A stretch of 32,180 nucleotides of DNA, taken from Bacillota bacterium. Lineage in GTDB: Bacteria; Bacillota; Clostridia; Lachnospirales; Cellulosilyticaceae. A program made the translations under genes and the position numbers. The notes beneath the pieces were generated by a model. The model saw nothing but the letters and a program-made list of their open reading frames with translations, made no database searches and was not told the DNA's origin. How positions within the stretch are numbered: the first letter of the stretch is position 1; every line of letters begins with the position of its first letter. The DNA is taken from the NCBI GenBank assembly GCA_023410675.1, contig JAEYPM010000029.1:1-32180 (forward strand), read 5' to 3'. Of this stretch, positions 17,062 to 25,543 are shown one piece after another.

Positions 17062-17074
17062 GGGTAAAAAAGAA
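17025..17074 (+). repeat. 20-bp tandem repeat, about 2.5 copies
   Basis: Copies begin at 17025, 17045 and 17065, each starting TAAAAAAGAA; the first two share TAAAAAAGAATCTTTA. The repeat encodes the tail of the DUF3021 protein, and the stop codon (17059-17061) lies in the second copy. Confidence 0.85.
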
Positions 17075-17113
17075 GATTGATCAGAAGGTCAGAAATAAAG
17101 AGAGGATTTATAG

Positions 17114-18433
17114 ATGAAAAAAGTTATTAAAAGCGTATTGTTAGGGATTGGTTTATTATTTGGAATAAGTGCTATTGGGATAGGCGTGTTAACGGTGCAA
17201 GCTTCAAGGTACAATGGAATATGGTGTATGGAAGCCTATGGGTTTTGCTTTGACATCCATTTAGGAAGAGTAAAAGTTTATGAAGTGACAGACCATTTCT
17301 ATACACCGATCAATAGATATGATGGAATCATTGTGAACGGAAGATTATATTGTGGCCTTGGAAAATTTGAGCTTGAAAAAGATAATACACAACTAAGCTT
17401 GGTAGATAAGGGGTCTCAGACAGTCTATAACGCAGATAAAGTAAAGGATGCCTTTTTGGATGATAAGCGAAAAGTAGAAGAAGATAATGCCAAGGATAAG
17501 CTCGCTATGTTTTATGAGATTTTCAAAGAAAATTATGCATTTTTTGATATGTATCACGTAGACATTGATAAGGAGTATGAAAAATATAAGACACTTGTAA
17601 CAGACACCACCGATGATGAAACATTATTTAAGTATATGTGTGATATGGTGTCTGGTCTTAAAGATGGACATGTGGAGCTTTTTTTAAAGGATACAGAGTA
17701 CATGCCACATAGCTATAAACCAGAGTGGATCACAGATCAGGAGAAGCAAAAGTTTGTGGTCGACACTTTGAAAAATAATTATATTAAAGACTATTATAAA
17801 TTTGAAGATTGCTATATTCGTTACGGGACGTTAAGAGAAGATATTGGATACATAGTGATACAAGCCTTGGGGATGGAAACACTTAATAAAGCTGCTTCTA
17901 CTAAAAAGGCAATGGATAAAATAATTGAAGAATTTCAAGATAAAAAAACAGTTATCATCGATTTAAGATTTTGTAGTGGTGGATTTGATGAGGCACAACT
18001 TCTTATTTCTGGTTATTTCACTAACGAACCTTACCTAGCCTATAAAAAGCAAGCTTATTTTAAAGAAGAAGTAACAGAGCTTCAAGATATTTATGTTTAT
18101 CCAAATAAACTGACATACAAGGGGAATGTGGTTATAATGCTCAGCGAATATACAATTAGTGCAGGAGAGATTTTTATAAGAGCGATGCTTGCTAATCCAA
18201 ACCATAAAATCACGACAATAGGGAAAGAGAGTGCAGGGTTTTATTCAGACAGTATTCATAAAATATTACCTGGGGGATTTGATTTTTGTATGTCAACAGA
18301 AAAATACTATGGAAACGACGATGCTTTACTAGAAGGTAATGGGATAGAACCTGATGTTTACATGCCTGTATCCCTTCAAGATGCACAAAATGGAGTAGAT
18401 AATGCCTTTGAATGGATACTAGAACACTATTAG
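17114..18433 (+). CDS. S41-family (tail-specific protease-like) peptidase, membrane-anchored
   Basis: This 439-residue protein has an N-terminal hydrophobic segment (about residues 5-28) that is a signal peptide or anchor, a roughly 180-residue extracytoplasmic region without a clear PDZ domain, and an S41 peptidase core (about 240-430). The core has DLRFCSGG, and TISAGE with Ser349 at the position of the nucleophile. The general-base Lys that CtpA-type enzymes carry about 25 residues after Ser is not at that place (the local sequence is GKESAGFYS; Lys371 is 22 residues away). It may use an S41B/tricorn-like arrangement or be weakly active. The C-terminal GIEPDVYMP is family-typical. AGAGG precedes the ATG. 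It sits 52 nt after DUF3021, so it is probably in the LytTR operon. Confidence 0.85.
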   Translation: MKKVIKSVLLGIGLLFGISAIGIGVLTVQASRYNGIWCMEAYGFCFDIHLGRVKVYEVTDHFYTPINRYDGIIVNGRLYCGLGKFELEKDNTQLSLVDKGSQTVYNADKVKDAFLDDKRKVEEDNAKDKLAMFYEIFKENYAFFDMYHVDIDKEYEKYKTLVTDTTDDETLFKYMCDMVSGLKDGHVELFLKDTEYMPHSYKPEWITDQEKQKFVVDTLKNNYIKDYYKFEDCYIRYGTLREDIGYIVIQALGMETLNKAASTKKAMDKIIEEFQDKKTVIIDLRFCSGGFDEAQLLISGYFTNEPYLAYKKQAYFKEEVTELQDIYVYPNKLTYKGNVVIMLSEYTISAGEIFIRAMLANPNHKITTIGKESAGFYSDSIHKILPGGFDFCMSTEKYYGNDDALLEGNGIEPDVYMPVSLQDAQNGVDNAFEWILEHY

Positions 18434-18452
18434 TCTGTTACTTATCTTACTC

Positions 18453-18481
18453 TTTACAAAATTCATCCACTCTGATATAAT
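18453..18481 (+). promoter_or_regulatory. Sigma-A promoter of the M23 peptidase gene
   Basis: TTTACA (18453-18458) and TATAAT (18476-18481) are 17 nt apart, with an extended -10 TGA before TATAAT. The leader to the ATG is about 68 nt. Confidence 0.82.
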
Positions 18482-18555
18482 TTAAAAGAATTGTAATAAA
18501 TACATAACAAATGCGTAATAGCTCTGAAGAATGAAGTAAGAGAGGGATTGGATAT

Positions 18556-20535
18556 ATGGGTCATATTTTTGAAGATATTGATATTAAAAAAATAGTATGT
18601 AAAGCGGTTGCAGGCATATTGATTATTAGTGTTACTTTTTTTTGGACAGGCACTAGGAAAAATGCCTATGCCATATCGGTAGAAGGTAAAGTAGTAGCTG
18701 TAGTAAAAGATAAAGAAGAGGCTGAAAGAGCTCTTGAAAAGTTAGTTAAACAGATTAAATACGAAAAAAGAACAGATATTGCTATAAATGAGACAGTTGT
18801 CATTGAGCCAATTAATGCTAAGTCTATCAATATAGATAAAGAACAAGATGTGATACAGGCACTTAACGCTCAGATAAGCTATAACCTTGAAGCATTTGAA
18901 ATATTAGTGGATGGTCAATCAAAAGCGATAGTGGGAAGTAAGGCTATAGCCATAGATGTGCTTGAAGAAGTAGCTAAGGCACAATTTAAGGCGACAGACA
19001 TTGAGATTAAGATGGAAGATGAAAGGGCAGATTTAGTTTCTGTAAGTCAAGAGAAACCAACTAGTACAACAGAAGCACAGACTGCTTTAGCAACTGAGAT
19101 GAATATCACAACGCAAGAGACAAATGTCACGACACAAAATAGTGCAGTAACAGAAATTAAATCTTCTATTATACCAATAGGAACAACACTATTTGCTAAA
19201 GAAAGAGTTAGTGAATCAGTAGCTGAAGTGTCAAAGATTAATGAGATAGATAGTATGCAGCAAACCAATATGCTAACAGACACAGAGCAGACGAAAAAGG
19301 AAGAAAAAGAAATCCTATTAGTTAAAGAAGCACTTCCTAAAGAAGAGGAAAGAACTAAGGTAAAGGTTGAAGCTTTAAAAACAGATGATCAAGCGAAAAA
19401 AGAGGACAAGCTAGCCAAAGAAGTAAAACAATCAAATTTAGAAGCAAATAAGTTATCTAATGAACAAGAGGATAACGAAGAAGTAGATGCATCAGAAGAT
19501 ATAGAAGATGTAGAAGATGTAGAAGATGTATCAGAAGAATATGAAGTGACAAAAGAAGGTCAAAAAATAATAAGAGAGTTAAAAAATGTTGACTTTAATG
19601 AAGAAATTATTATTAAGAATGCGTACGTTCGTGCAGAGGATATAGTAAGTAAGCAAGATGCGATTAATATACTTTTAGCATATAATGAAGAAATAGTAGA
19701 ATATGAGCTTGAAGAAGGCGATAATATTTGGGACATCGCTATCGAACATGGGACAACTATGGATCATATTTTAGAGATCAATCCACAAATAGTAGATGAA
19801 ACACGTATGCAAATAGGAGAGAAAATAAAACTCGAAGTTCCTGACCCTATTATATCTATATCTACGAGTGAGCAAGCTACCTTTAAGGAACTTATACCTG
19901 CTGAAATAGAGTATGTAGCAGATGAGGACATGTACACAGATGAAACTGAGGTACAAGAAGAAGGCTATGACGGGCTAAAAGAGATAACTGTAATTGTTCA
20001 TAAGGTTAATGGAAAAGAAGTAGGAAGAGATCTTATAACGCAAAAGATTTTAAAAGAGCCAAAAACAAAAGTTTATACTTATGGCACGAAGGAAAGAGAA
20101 ATTAGCTATAGTCGAGGCTATAGTGGCAAGCCGGGAAGAAGTATAAAACCATCTAGTTCTATTGGGTTTATGCATCCATTAGGCGGAGCTGGTAGTTTTT
20201 CATCAGGATATGGAACGAGATGGGGAAGTTTCCATGCAGGTATTGATATAGCTGCTCCAGCTGGGACACCAATTTATGCAGCAGCAAGTGGTACAGTTAC
20301 GTTTTCTGGATATAATTCAGGTGGTTATGGAAATCTTATCATCATTGACCATGGCAATGGGCAAGAAACCTATTATGCCCACAACAGTAGCAACTATGTA
20401 CAAGTTGGACAGAATGTTTCTAAAGGGCAGAATATTGGTGGGGTAGGAAGCACAGGGAATTCTACAGGTAATCATGTGCATTTTGAAATAAGAAACTATG
20501 GTTCGCCAATTAATCCATATTCCTATGTCTATTAA
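18556..20535 (+). CDS. LysM-G5-M23 peptidoglycan endopeptidase
   Basis: This 659-residue envelope protein starts with a hydrophobic signal/anchor (about 14-40) and a repeat-like extracytoplasmic region (about 40-160). A low-complexity Thr/Glu/Lys-rich linker (about 165-340) follows, then a LysM domain (about 383-430), a G5-like domain (about 455-515) and a C-terminal M23 LytM-type metallopeptidase (about 535-659). Zinc and catalytic residues are visible: His560 and Asp564 (HAGID), His609 (YYAH), and His640 and His642 (HVHF). All are intact, so it should cleave peptide cross-links in peptidoglycan outside the membrane. AGAGGG at 18541-18546 precedes the ATG. It has its own strong promoter and terminator. 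The linker contains a 9-bp DNA repeat encoding EDV units. Confidence 0.93.
   Translation: MGHIFEDIDIKKIVCKAVAGILIISVTFFWTGTRKNAYAISVEGKVVAVVKDKEEAERALEKLVKQIKYEKRTDIAINETVVIEPINAKSINIDKEQDVIQALNAQISYNLEAFEILVDGQSKAIVGSKAIAIDVLEEVAKAQFKATDIEIKMEDERADLVSVSQEKPTSTTEAQTALATEMNITTQETNVTTQNSAVTEIKSSIIPIGTTLFAKERVSESVAEVSKINEIDSMQQTNMLTDTEQTKKEEKEILLVKEALPKEEERTKVKVEALKTDDQAKKEDKLAKEVKQSNLEANKLSNEQEDNEEVDASEDIEDVEDVEDVSEEYEVTKEGQKIIRELKNVDFNEEIIIKNAYVRAEDIVSKQDAINILLAYNEEIVEYELEEGDNIWDIAIEHGTTMDHILEINPQIVDETRMQIGEKIKLEVPDPIISISTSEQATFKELIPAEIEYVADEDMYTDETEVQEEGYDGLKEITVIVHKVNGKEVGRDLITQKILKEPKTKVYTYGTKEREISYSRGYSGKPGRSIKPSSSIGFMHPLGGAGSFSSGYGTRWGSFHAGIDIAAPAGTPIYAAASGTVTFSGYNSGGYGNLIIIDHGNGQETYYAHNSSNYVQVGQNVSKGQNIGGVGSTGNSTGNHVHFEIRNYGSPINPYSYVY
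19495..19530 (+). repeat. 9-bp in-frame tandem repeat (four copies)
   Basis: GAAGATATA is followed by three GAAGATGTA units, encoding E-D-I/V repeats in the acidic linker of the M23 peptidase from residue 314. Copy number could change without frameshift. Confidence 0.9.
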
Positions 20536-20628
20536 TGTAATAAATACAGATATTTACCAGAAAATTTATTTAGTAAACTTTAACAAATAATGAACAAATT
20601 TTAAACAATTTTATAACAAAATATTAAG

Positions 20629-20676
20629 AAAGCACTATTTTCTCTACAACATTTGAGTTTATAGTGCTTTTTTATT
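20629..20676 (+). terminator. Intrinsic terminator of the M23 peptidase gene
   Basis: AAAGCACTAT (20629-20638) pairs with ATAGTGCTTT (20661-20670) across a 22-nt loop, followed by TTTATT. The rest of the 20536-20896 spacer is A+T-rich and otherwise holds only the promoter of the next gene. Confidence 0.82.
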
Positions 20677-20789
20677 GTTTAGTTTCTATAATTTTACTTT
20701 ATTCTTCATTATTTTTATAGAGAAAAGCGTTAATAGTCAGATTATGTAATATAAAAATTATTAAATATTAACAAATTATTTAATATTTT

Positions 20790-20820
20790 TTTACACTTTT
20801 AGGACAATTTGATGTATAAT
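20790..20820 (+). promoter_or_regulatory. Putative promoter of the QueG-like gene
   Basis: A perfect TATAAT is at 20815-20820, with TTTACA/TTACAC at 20790-20796 giving an 18-19-nt spacer. It is 76 nt upstream of the start codon. Confidence 0.6.
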
Positions 20821-20896
20821 AGAAAAAGGAAGATATACGCATACATATAAATACATAAGAAAAAATATTCTGGTTATGAAATAGGGGGATTGGTTT

Positions 20897-21628
20897 ATGA
20901 ATGATTATTGCAACATGTTAAAAGAAAGTCTTATTTCTAAAGGAGCCTCTATGGTAGGATTTGCCGAATTATCCAGTATCCCAGAGCATTATAGAAAGGG
21001 ATATAAATATGGCATATCTATTGTAGTAGCTTTAGATGCGGAGGTTATATCTGAAATAGACTACGGACCTACAGTAGAGTATTGTAATGAATACAAAAAG
21101 GCTTGTGACATTTTGGATGACCTCACCAGATATACAGCAAAGTTTCTAGAAGTCTGTGATTATTTAGCGTATCCTATGTTAAGCAACAATTTACATGTAA
21201 ACCAAAGAAGGAGAAAGGCTTATCTTCCACATAAAACAGTAGCTTATTTATCAGGTCTGGGGTGGGTTGGTAAAAACTCGTTATTTGTTACAAAGGAATA
21301 TGGATCAGCAGTTAAGATGGCTACAGTACTGACTAATGCTGAGCTAGAAGTGGGGACGCCTTTGAAAAGCTCCAAATGCGGATCATGTATGAAGTGTATG
21401 GATGTATGTGATGTTAATGAGCTTCTAGGAACACACTGGAATGTACAAGAGGGATCACCACAGAGTGCTTATCAATGTAGTGAAATATCTAAGGGGACAA
21501 ATAATATTCAGGATATTGATAAGAGTATATGTGGTCAATGTATGGTAATATGCCCATGGACTAAATCCTATATAAAAAGAAGTTTACTTACAGAAGATAG
21601 TTACTTATATGATCAAAGTCTTGCATAG
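20897..21628 (+). CDS. Short QueG-like double [4Fe-4S] protein
   Basis: This 243-residue cytoplasmic protein resembles epoxyqueuosine reductase QueG. It has the conserved LGWVGKNSL segment (residues 121-129) and a ferredoxin-type region with Cys161, 164, 167 and 171, then Cys194, 212, 215 and 219: eight cysteines, enough for two [4Fe-4S] clusters. True QueG is about 350-400 residues, with a fuller N-terminal cobalamin-binding domain and often C-terminal HEAT-like repeats. This protein lacks the C-terminal part, so it is probably a paralogue of the short iron-sulfur type that often gets the QueG name, and its redox role is uncertain. AGGGGG at 20882-20887 precedes the ATG. It appears monocistronic, ending before a terminator at 21760. 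Confidence 0.82.
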   Translation: MNDYCNMLKESLISKGASMVGFAELSSIPEHYRKGYKYGISIVVALDAEVISEIDYGPTVEYCNEYKKACDILDDLTRYTAKFLEVCDYLAYPMLSNNLHVNQRRRKAYLPHKTVAYLSGLGWVGKNSLFVTKEYGSAVKMATVLTNAELEVGTPLKSSKCGSCMKCMDVCDVNELLGTHWNVQEGSPQSAYQCSEISKGTNNIQDIDKSICGQCMVICPWTKSYIKRSLLTEDSYLYDQSLA

Positions 21629-21631
21629 TTT

Positions 21632-21739
21632 TAGAATTCACATTGTAGAATTTAAGTGAAGCCCTGTGAATAGATTATAGAAATTCATGAGCTAGAATTT
21701 AAGTTATACTTTGTGAATTCATTCTAATATTTTCTTAGG
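21632..21739 (+). repeat. Imperfect direct repeats of about 47 bp
   Basis: TAGAATTTAAGT occurs at 21646-21657 and 21693-21704 (period 47), each preceded by an AGAA(A)TTCA block and followed by a CTGTGAAT or TTGTGAAT block. GAATTCACA at 21633-21641 and TGTGAATTC at 21712-21720 are perfect inverted repeats bounding most of the area. It holds no open reading frame. Confidence 0.7.
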
Positions 21740-21759
21740 ATTCTTAAAATATAGAATTT

Positions 21760-21796
21760 ATAACCACGGAGAGTTGCTTTCCGAGGTTATTTTATT
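21760..21796 (+). terminator. Intrinsic terminator before the hybrid kinase gene
   Basis: ATAACC-ac-GG pairs with CC-ga-GGTTAT, with an internal mismatch, followed by TTTATT. It probably ends the QueG-like transcript. Confidence 0.65.
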
Positions 21797-21875
21797 ATAT
21801 AGTATTATTAAGGGTTATTTTATTATATTATATTATTAAGAGTTATTATATTATTAAGAGTTATTTAAAATAAGC
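21785..21875 (+). repeat. 28-bp tandem repeat derived from a terminator arm
   Basis: Two 28-bp copies (21785-21812, 21813-21840) begin GGTTATTTTATTATAT and end ATTATTAAG. A shortened 18-bp copy (21841-21858) and a partial one follow. The first copy starts with the 3' arm of the terminator at 21760. Confidence 0.85.
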
Positions 21876-21924
21876 TTTTAGATGCATTGAGTATTAATTT
21901 CTATGCAGAGGGGGGATAGCTTAT

Positions 21925-24900
21925 ATGAAGAGACTAAACATTGGACTAATGATAAACTATATTGATAATGAATATTCTAGTTTAGTCATCAAGGGTGCTA
22001 TTGATGCTGCAAAGGAAATGGATGTTAATATTATTATATATCCTGGACGAGGAATTAATGAACAATATGATGACATCAAATATACAGAATATGAGTTTCA
22101 AAATAATATTTTATATGAATATGTTTCAAAAGAATGTCTAGATGGTGCTATTTTGTCTGCTGGGACCGTTGTTTCACAAGTATCTGAAAAAGAAAGAAAA
22201 AAGTATATAATGAAATATAAAGAGCTACCTATATTAGTATTGGAAAATGAAATTGAAGGATATCCTCTGATACGTTTTAGTGGTAGTGGCATAAGAGAGG
22301 CTGTTATCCATTTAAACAAAAATTGTGGAAGAAAAAATATTGGATTTGTAGGAGGCCCTGAGGCTAATACTGAAGCACAAGAGAGGCTTTATTATTATAA
22401 GGAGGCTCTTAAGGAATGTAATTTACCAATACGTGAGGATTATATTGTGCACGGAAATTTTTCTGAATACTGCGTAGAATTAGTGGGGGAGCTTATTGAT
22501 AGACATAGGGGAGAAATTGATGCAATATGCTTTGCAAATGATGGCATGTGTATTGGTGGATATAAAGCAATGGAAAAAAGGGGTTTAACGCCAGGAAAAG
22601 AAATAGCCATTACAGGATATGATGATTCACAGGTGTCACTAGCACTAAAACCTCTTTTGACTACTATAAGAACGGATGTGCAAAAGTTAGGATATTATGC
22701 AGTGAAGAACCTTATAAAAATAATTGCTAAAGAAAAGGTAGATGACATTATTTTAGATTCTAAATTAGTTGTGCGAGAATCTAGTGGAAGATACCTAAAG
22801 AGTGTAGAAGAAAAAAATATATATGACAGAAATAATAAAGCACAGCATCTTGATGAAGCAGATAATATGTTACTGAAAGCTATTGAAAATTATGATACTC
22901 TAAAGTCTTCAGTACTTTCTAGCCGAATTAGAAAGTTGCACTTAGATATCACACAAGATATTTATGAAGAAAACGAATTAGAGGTTACAAGGTATCTTGA
23001 TCAAATATATTTATTGTGGGAAGATATCAAGGAGAATAATTTTTCTATTGAAACGATTGAAGGTTATATTAAAGAACTGAAGAATTGTATATTTTATGTA
23101 TGTAAAGCAGATTATCAAAAGCTTAAGGTAAGTGAACTACTTGCTGAAATTTTAAGCAAAATTTATAAATTAAATGCTGCTATGCAAACTGCGAAAAGGT
23201 CAGAGTTATTAAGTGGCTATATGCTTATTAACAATATTAAAAAAGATATGCTTCTTAGCCGTATTGTAGATGGTTATGACGAAACTGCTGTGTATCAGTC
23301 GATTCTAAACAACCTTTTTCGTGCAGATTTTAGAAGCTGCTATTTATATATGTTTGAAAAGGTTCTCGTGAGATATAAAGAAGATCCATGGAATATACCG
23401 AACAAGTTATATTTAAAGGCCTATCATGAGGAACAGAAACTCATAACCTTAGATGATAAGGATCAAGAGCTTGGTGCGATGAGCTATTTAGATAATAAGT
23501 TTATAAAATGTGATAGGCAACGTATCATGGTCTTGAATCCTATTTATAACAATGAAGAACAATATGGACTCTTTTTATGTGAATTAGATTATGAACATTT
23601 CTCAAAGATTAATTTTGTAACCCCTCAGATTTCTTATGCTATGAAACAGATCAATCTTATTAAGAAGCTTGAAAAGAACCTTGAAGAAATAAAAATAGCT
23701 AAAAGTATGGCAGAAAGAGCCTCTGAGGCAAAGGCAAATTTTTTAGCCAATATGTCCCATGAAATTAGAACGCCTATCAATGTTGTGCTTGGGATGAACG
23801 AAATGATTTTGCGTGAATGTGAGGATTCAAAGATCGTAGAATATTCACAAAATATCAGTAGGGCTGGAAGAACTCTTCTTTCACTCATTAATGACGTTTT
23901 AGATTTTTCTAAGATTGAGTCAGGAAAGATGGAAGTTGTACCTGTAGATTATGAACTGTTTTCTTTTCTCAATGATATTGTCAATATGATTTCAGAGCGG
24001 GCTGAAAATAAAAACTTGAGCCTAAAATTAGATTTTGCTAAGGATCTACCTTCAGTATTAAATGGTGATGAAATAAGACTAAAACAGGTCATTATGAATC
24101 TGTTAACGAATGCAGTTAAATATACGCAAAGAGGAACTGTGACCTTTAAAATGAGATGGATGCCAGAGGAGACAGGATATATTTCGCTCGTAGTTTCAGT
24201 AGAGGATACAGGACAAGGAATCAGAGAGGAAGATATTCTTAAGTTATTCCGTTCGTTTGAACGAATAGATGAAAAAAGGAACAGAAATATCGAAGGAACA
24301 GGGCTAGGCATTAGTATTACACAACAGATTTTAGAACTTATGGATTCTGATCTGATCGTGGAAAGTGTTTATGGAGAGGGATCTAAATTCTCATTTGTTG
24401 TAAAACAAAAGGTAATTAATTATGATCCAATAGGGAACTTTGTAGACAAAGTTCATCAAAGGGGATGCATGTTTCATGAATATCAGGATATATTTATAGC
24501 ACCAAACGCACATATTTTAGTTGTAGATGATAGTGATATGAATTTAATTGTTGTGAAGAACTTGCTTAAAGTGACAAAAATGAAGGTAGATGTGGCAAGC
24601 AGTGGGTTTAAGTGTCTTGAAAAAATAAAAGATAATCACTATGATTTAATTCTTCTCGATCATATGATGCCTGAAATGGATGGTATTGAAACATTAGAAG
24701 AAATAAACAAAATGCCAGAATATAAAATGCATCCAGTGCCAGTTATTGTTTTAACAGCGAATGCAATTGCAGGCTCAAGAGAGAAATATATAGAAGTAGG
24801 TTTTTGTGATTATTTAACTAAGCCTGTTGATAGTACCAAGTTGCAAAGAGTATTAATCAAATATCTTCCAAAGAATCTAACCAGCGTTATAAATGATGAA

Positions 24901-25542
24901 GAAGAATTGGCTGAGTCATCTGAAAATGGATATCAAGAACTAGATTTTAGCTTTAGGCAGATTAATACGAAAAAAGGGCTTTATCATAGCGGAAATTATG
25001 TTAAAAACTATGAGGAAGTACTCAAGGCGTACTATGAAGAGGGTGAAAAAAAGAGAAAGGTACTGCATCAAGCATTTCTTGAAAAGAACAAAAAGCAATA
25101 TATGATTTCTGTACATACCTTAAAGAGTACGTCTAAAAATATTGGTGCAGAAGAATTAGCTCTTGAATCAGAAGAATTAGAAAAGGCTGTTAGAAAAGAT
25201 GACTGGGTGTATATTTTAGACAGACATGAAACAGTTTGTGAACTGTATGAAAGTGTACTTTTTGAACTTCAAGAATTTTTTAATAAGAAAAATCAAAACA
25301 AAGCAAAAAAGGAGATATGCAAACAAGAATTAATAGAAACACTAAAGGATATTAAGTGTAAGGTATATGAGCTTAATATTGTTGAGGCTGTTAAGCTATT
25401 AGAATTATTAAGAGATTGTATTTGCGAGGATATCAATCATGAACAAGAAGCAAGTATGCTCATAGATACGATAAAAGCCTATGAGCTTGATAAGGCAGAA
25501 GAACTCTTACAGAAAATGATTCAAAGCTTGGAAGGAGCATAA
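21925..25542 (+). CDS. Cytosolic hybrid histidine kinase with LacI-type sugar-binding sensor
   Basis: This 1205-residue protein has no signal peptide or membrane helix. Residues 1 to about 295 form a LacI/periplasmic-binding-protein-like ligand domain: NIGLMINYIDNEYSSLVIKG, IGFVGGPE and ITGYDDSQVSLALKP are family-typical. The LacI helix-turn-helix is absent. A helical segment and a GAF-like region (about 450-595) follow, then a coiled coil and HisKA with phospho-acceptor His612 (MSHEIRTP). The HATPase has its N-box at 725-729, Asp761 (DTGQGI) and GTGLG at 791. The receiver has Asp868/869, Asp912 (LLDHMMPEMDG) and Lys966. The Hpt has His1064 (HTLKS). A His-Asp-His relay is therefore complete inside one soluble protein and needs a separate response regulator. 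The start follows AGGGGGG. It is translationally coupled to the next gene. Ligand and output are unknown. Confidence 0.92.
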   Translation: MKRLNIGLMINYIDNEYSSLVIKGAIDAAKEMDVNIIIYPGRGINEQYDDIKYTEYEFQNNILYEYVSKECLDGAILSAGTVVSQVSEKERKKYIMKYKELPILVLENEIEGYPLIRFSGSGIREAVIHLNKNCGRKNIGFVGGPEANTEAQERLYYYKEALKECNLPIREDYIVHGNFSEYCVELVGELIDRHRGEIDAICFANDGMCIGGYKAMEKRGLTPGKEIAITGYDDSQVSLALKPLLTTIRTDVQKLGYYAVKNLIKIIAKEKVDDIILDSKLVVRESSGRYLKSVEEKNIYDRNNKAQHLDEADNMLLKAIENYDTLKSSVLSSRIRKLHLDITQDIYEENELEVTRYLDQIYLLWEDIKENNFSIETIEGYIKELKNCIFYVCKADYQKLKVSELLAEILSKIYKLNAAMQTAKRSELLSGYMLINNIKKDMLLSRIVDGYDETAVYQSILNNLFRADFRSCYLYMFEKVLVRYKEDPWNIPNKLYLKAYHEEQKLITLDDKDQELGAMSYLDNKFIKCDRQRIMVLNPIYNNEEQYGLFLCELDYEHFSKINFVTPQISYAMKQINLIKKLEKNLEEIKIAKSMAERASEAKANFLANMSHEIRTPINVVLGMNEMILRECEDSKIVEYSQNISRAGRTLLSLINDVLDFSKIESGKMEVVPVDYELFSFLNDIVNMISERAENKNLSLKLDFAKDLPSVLNGDEIRLKQVIMNLLTNAVKYTQRGTVTFKMRWMPEETGYISLVVSVEDTGQGIREEDILKLFRSFERIDEKRNRNIEGTGLGISITQQILELMDSDLIVESVYGEGSKFSFVVKQKVINYDPIGNFVDKVHQRGCMFHEYQDIFIAPNAHILVVDDSDMNLIVVKNLLKVTKMKVDVASSGFKCLEKIKDNHYDLILLDHMMPEMDGIETLEEINKMPEYKMHPVPVIVLTANAIAGSREKYIEVGFCDYLTKPVDSTKLQRVLIKYLPKNLTSVINDEEELAESSENGYQELDFSFRQINTKKGLYHSGNYVKNYEEVLKAYYEEGEKKRKVLHQAFLEKNKKQYMISVHTLKSTSKNIGAEELALESEELEKAVRKDDWVYILDRHETVCELYESVLFELQEFFNKKNQNKAKKEICKQELIETLKDIKCKVYELNIVEAVKLLELLRDCICEDINHEQEASMLIDTIKAYELDKAEELLQKMIQSLEGA

Positions 25543-25543
25543 C

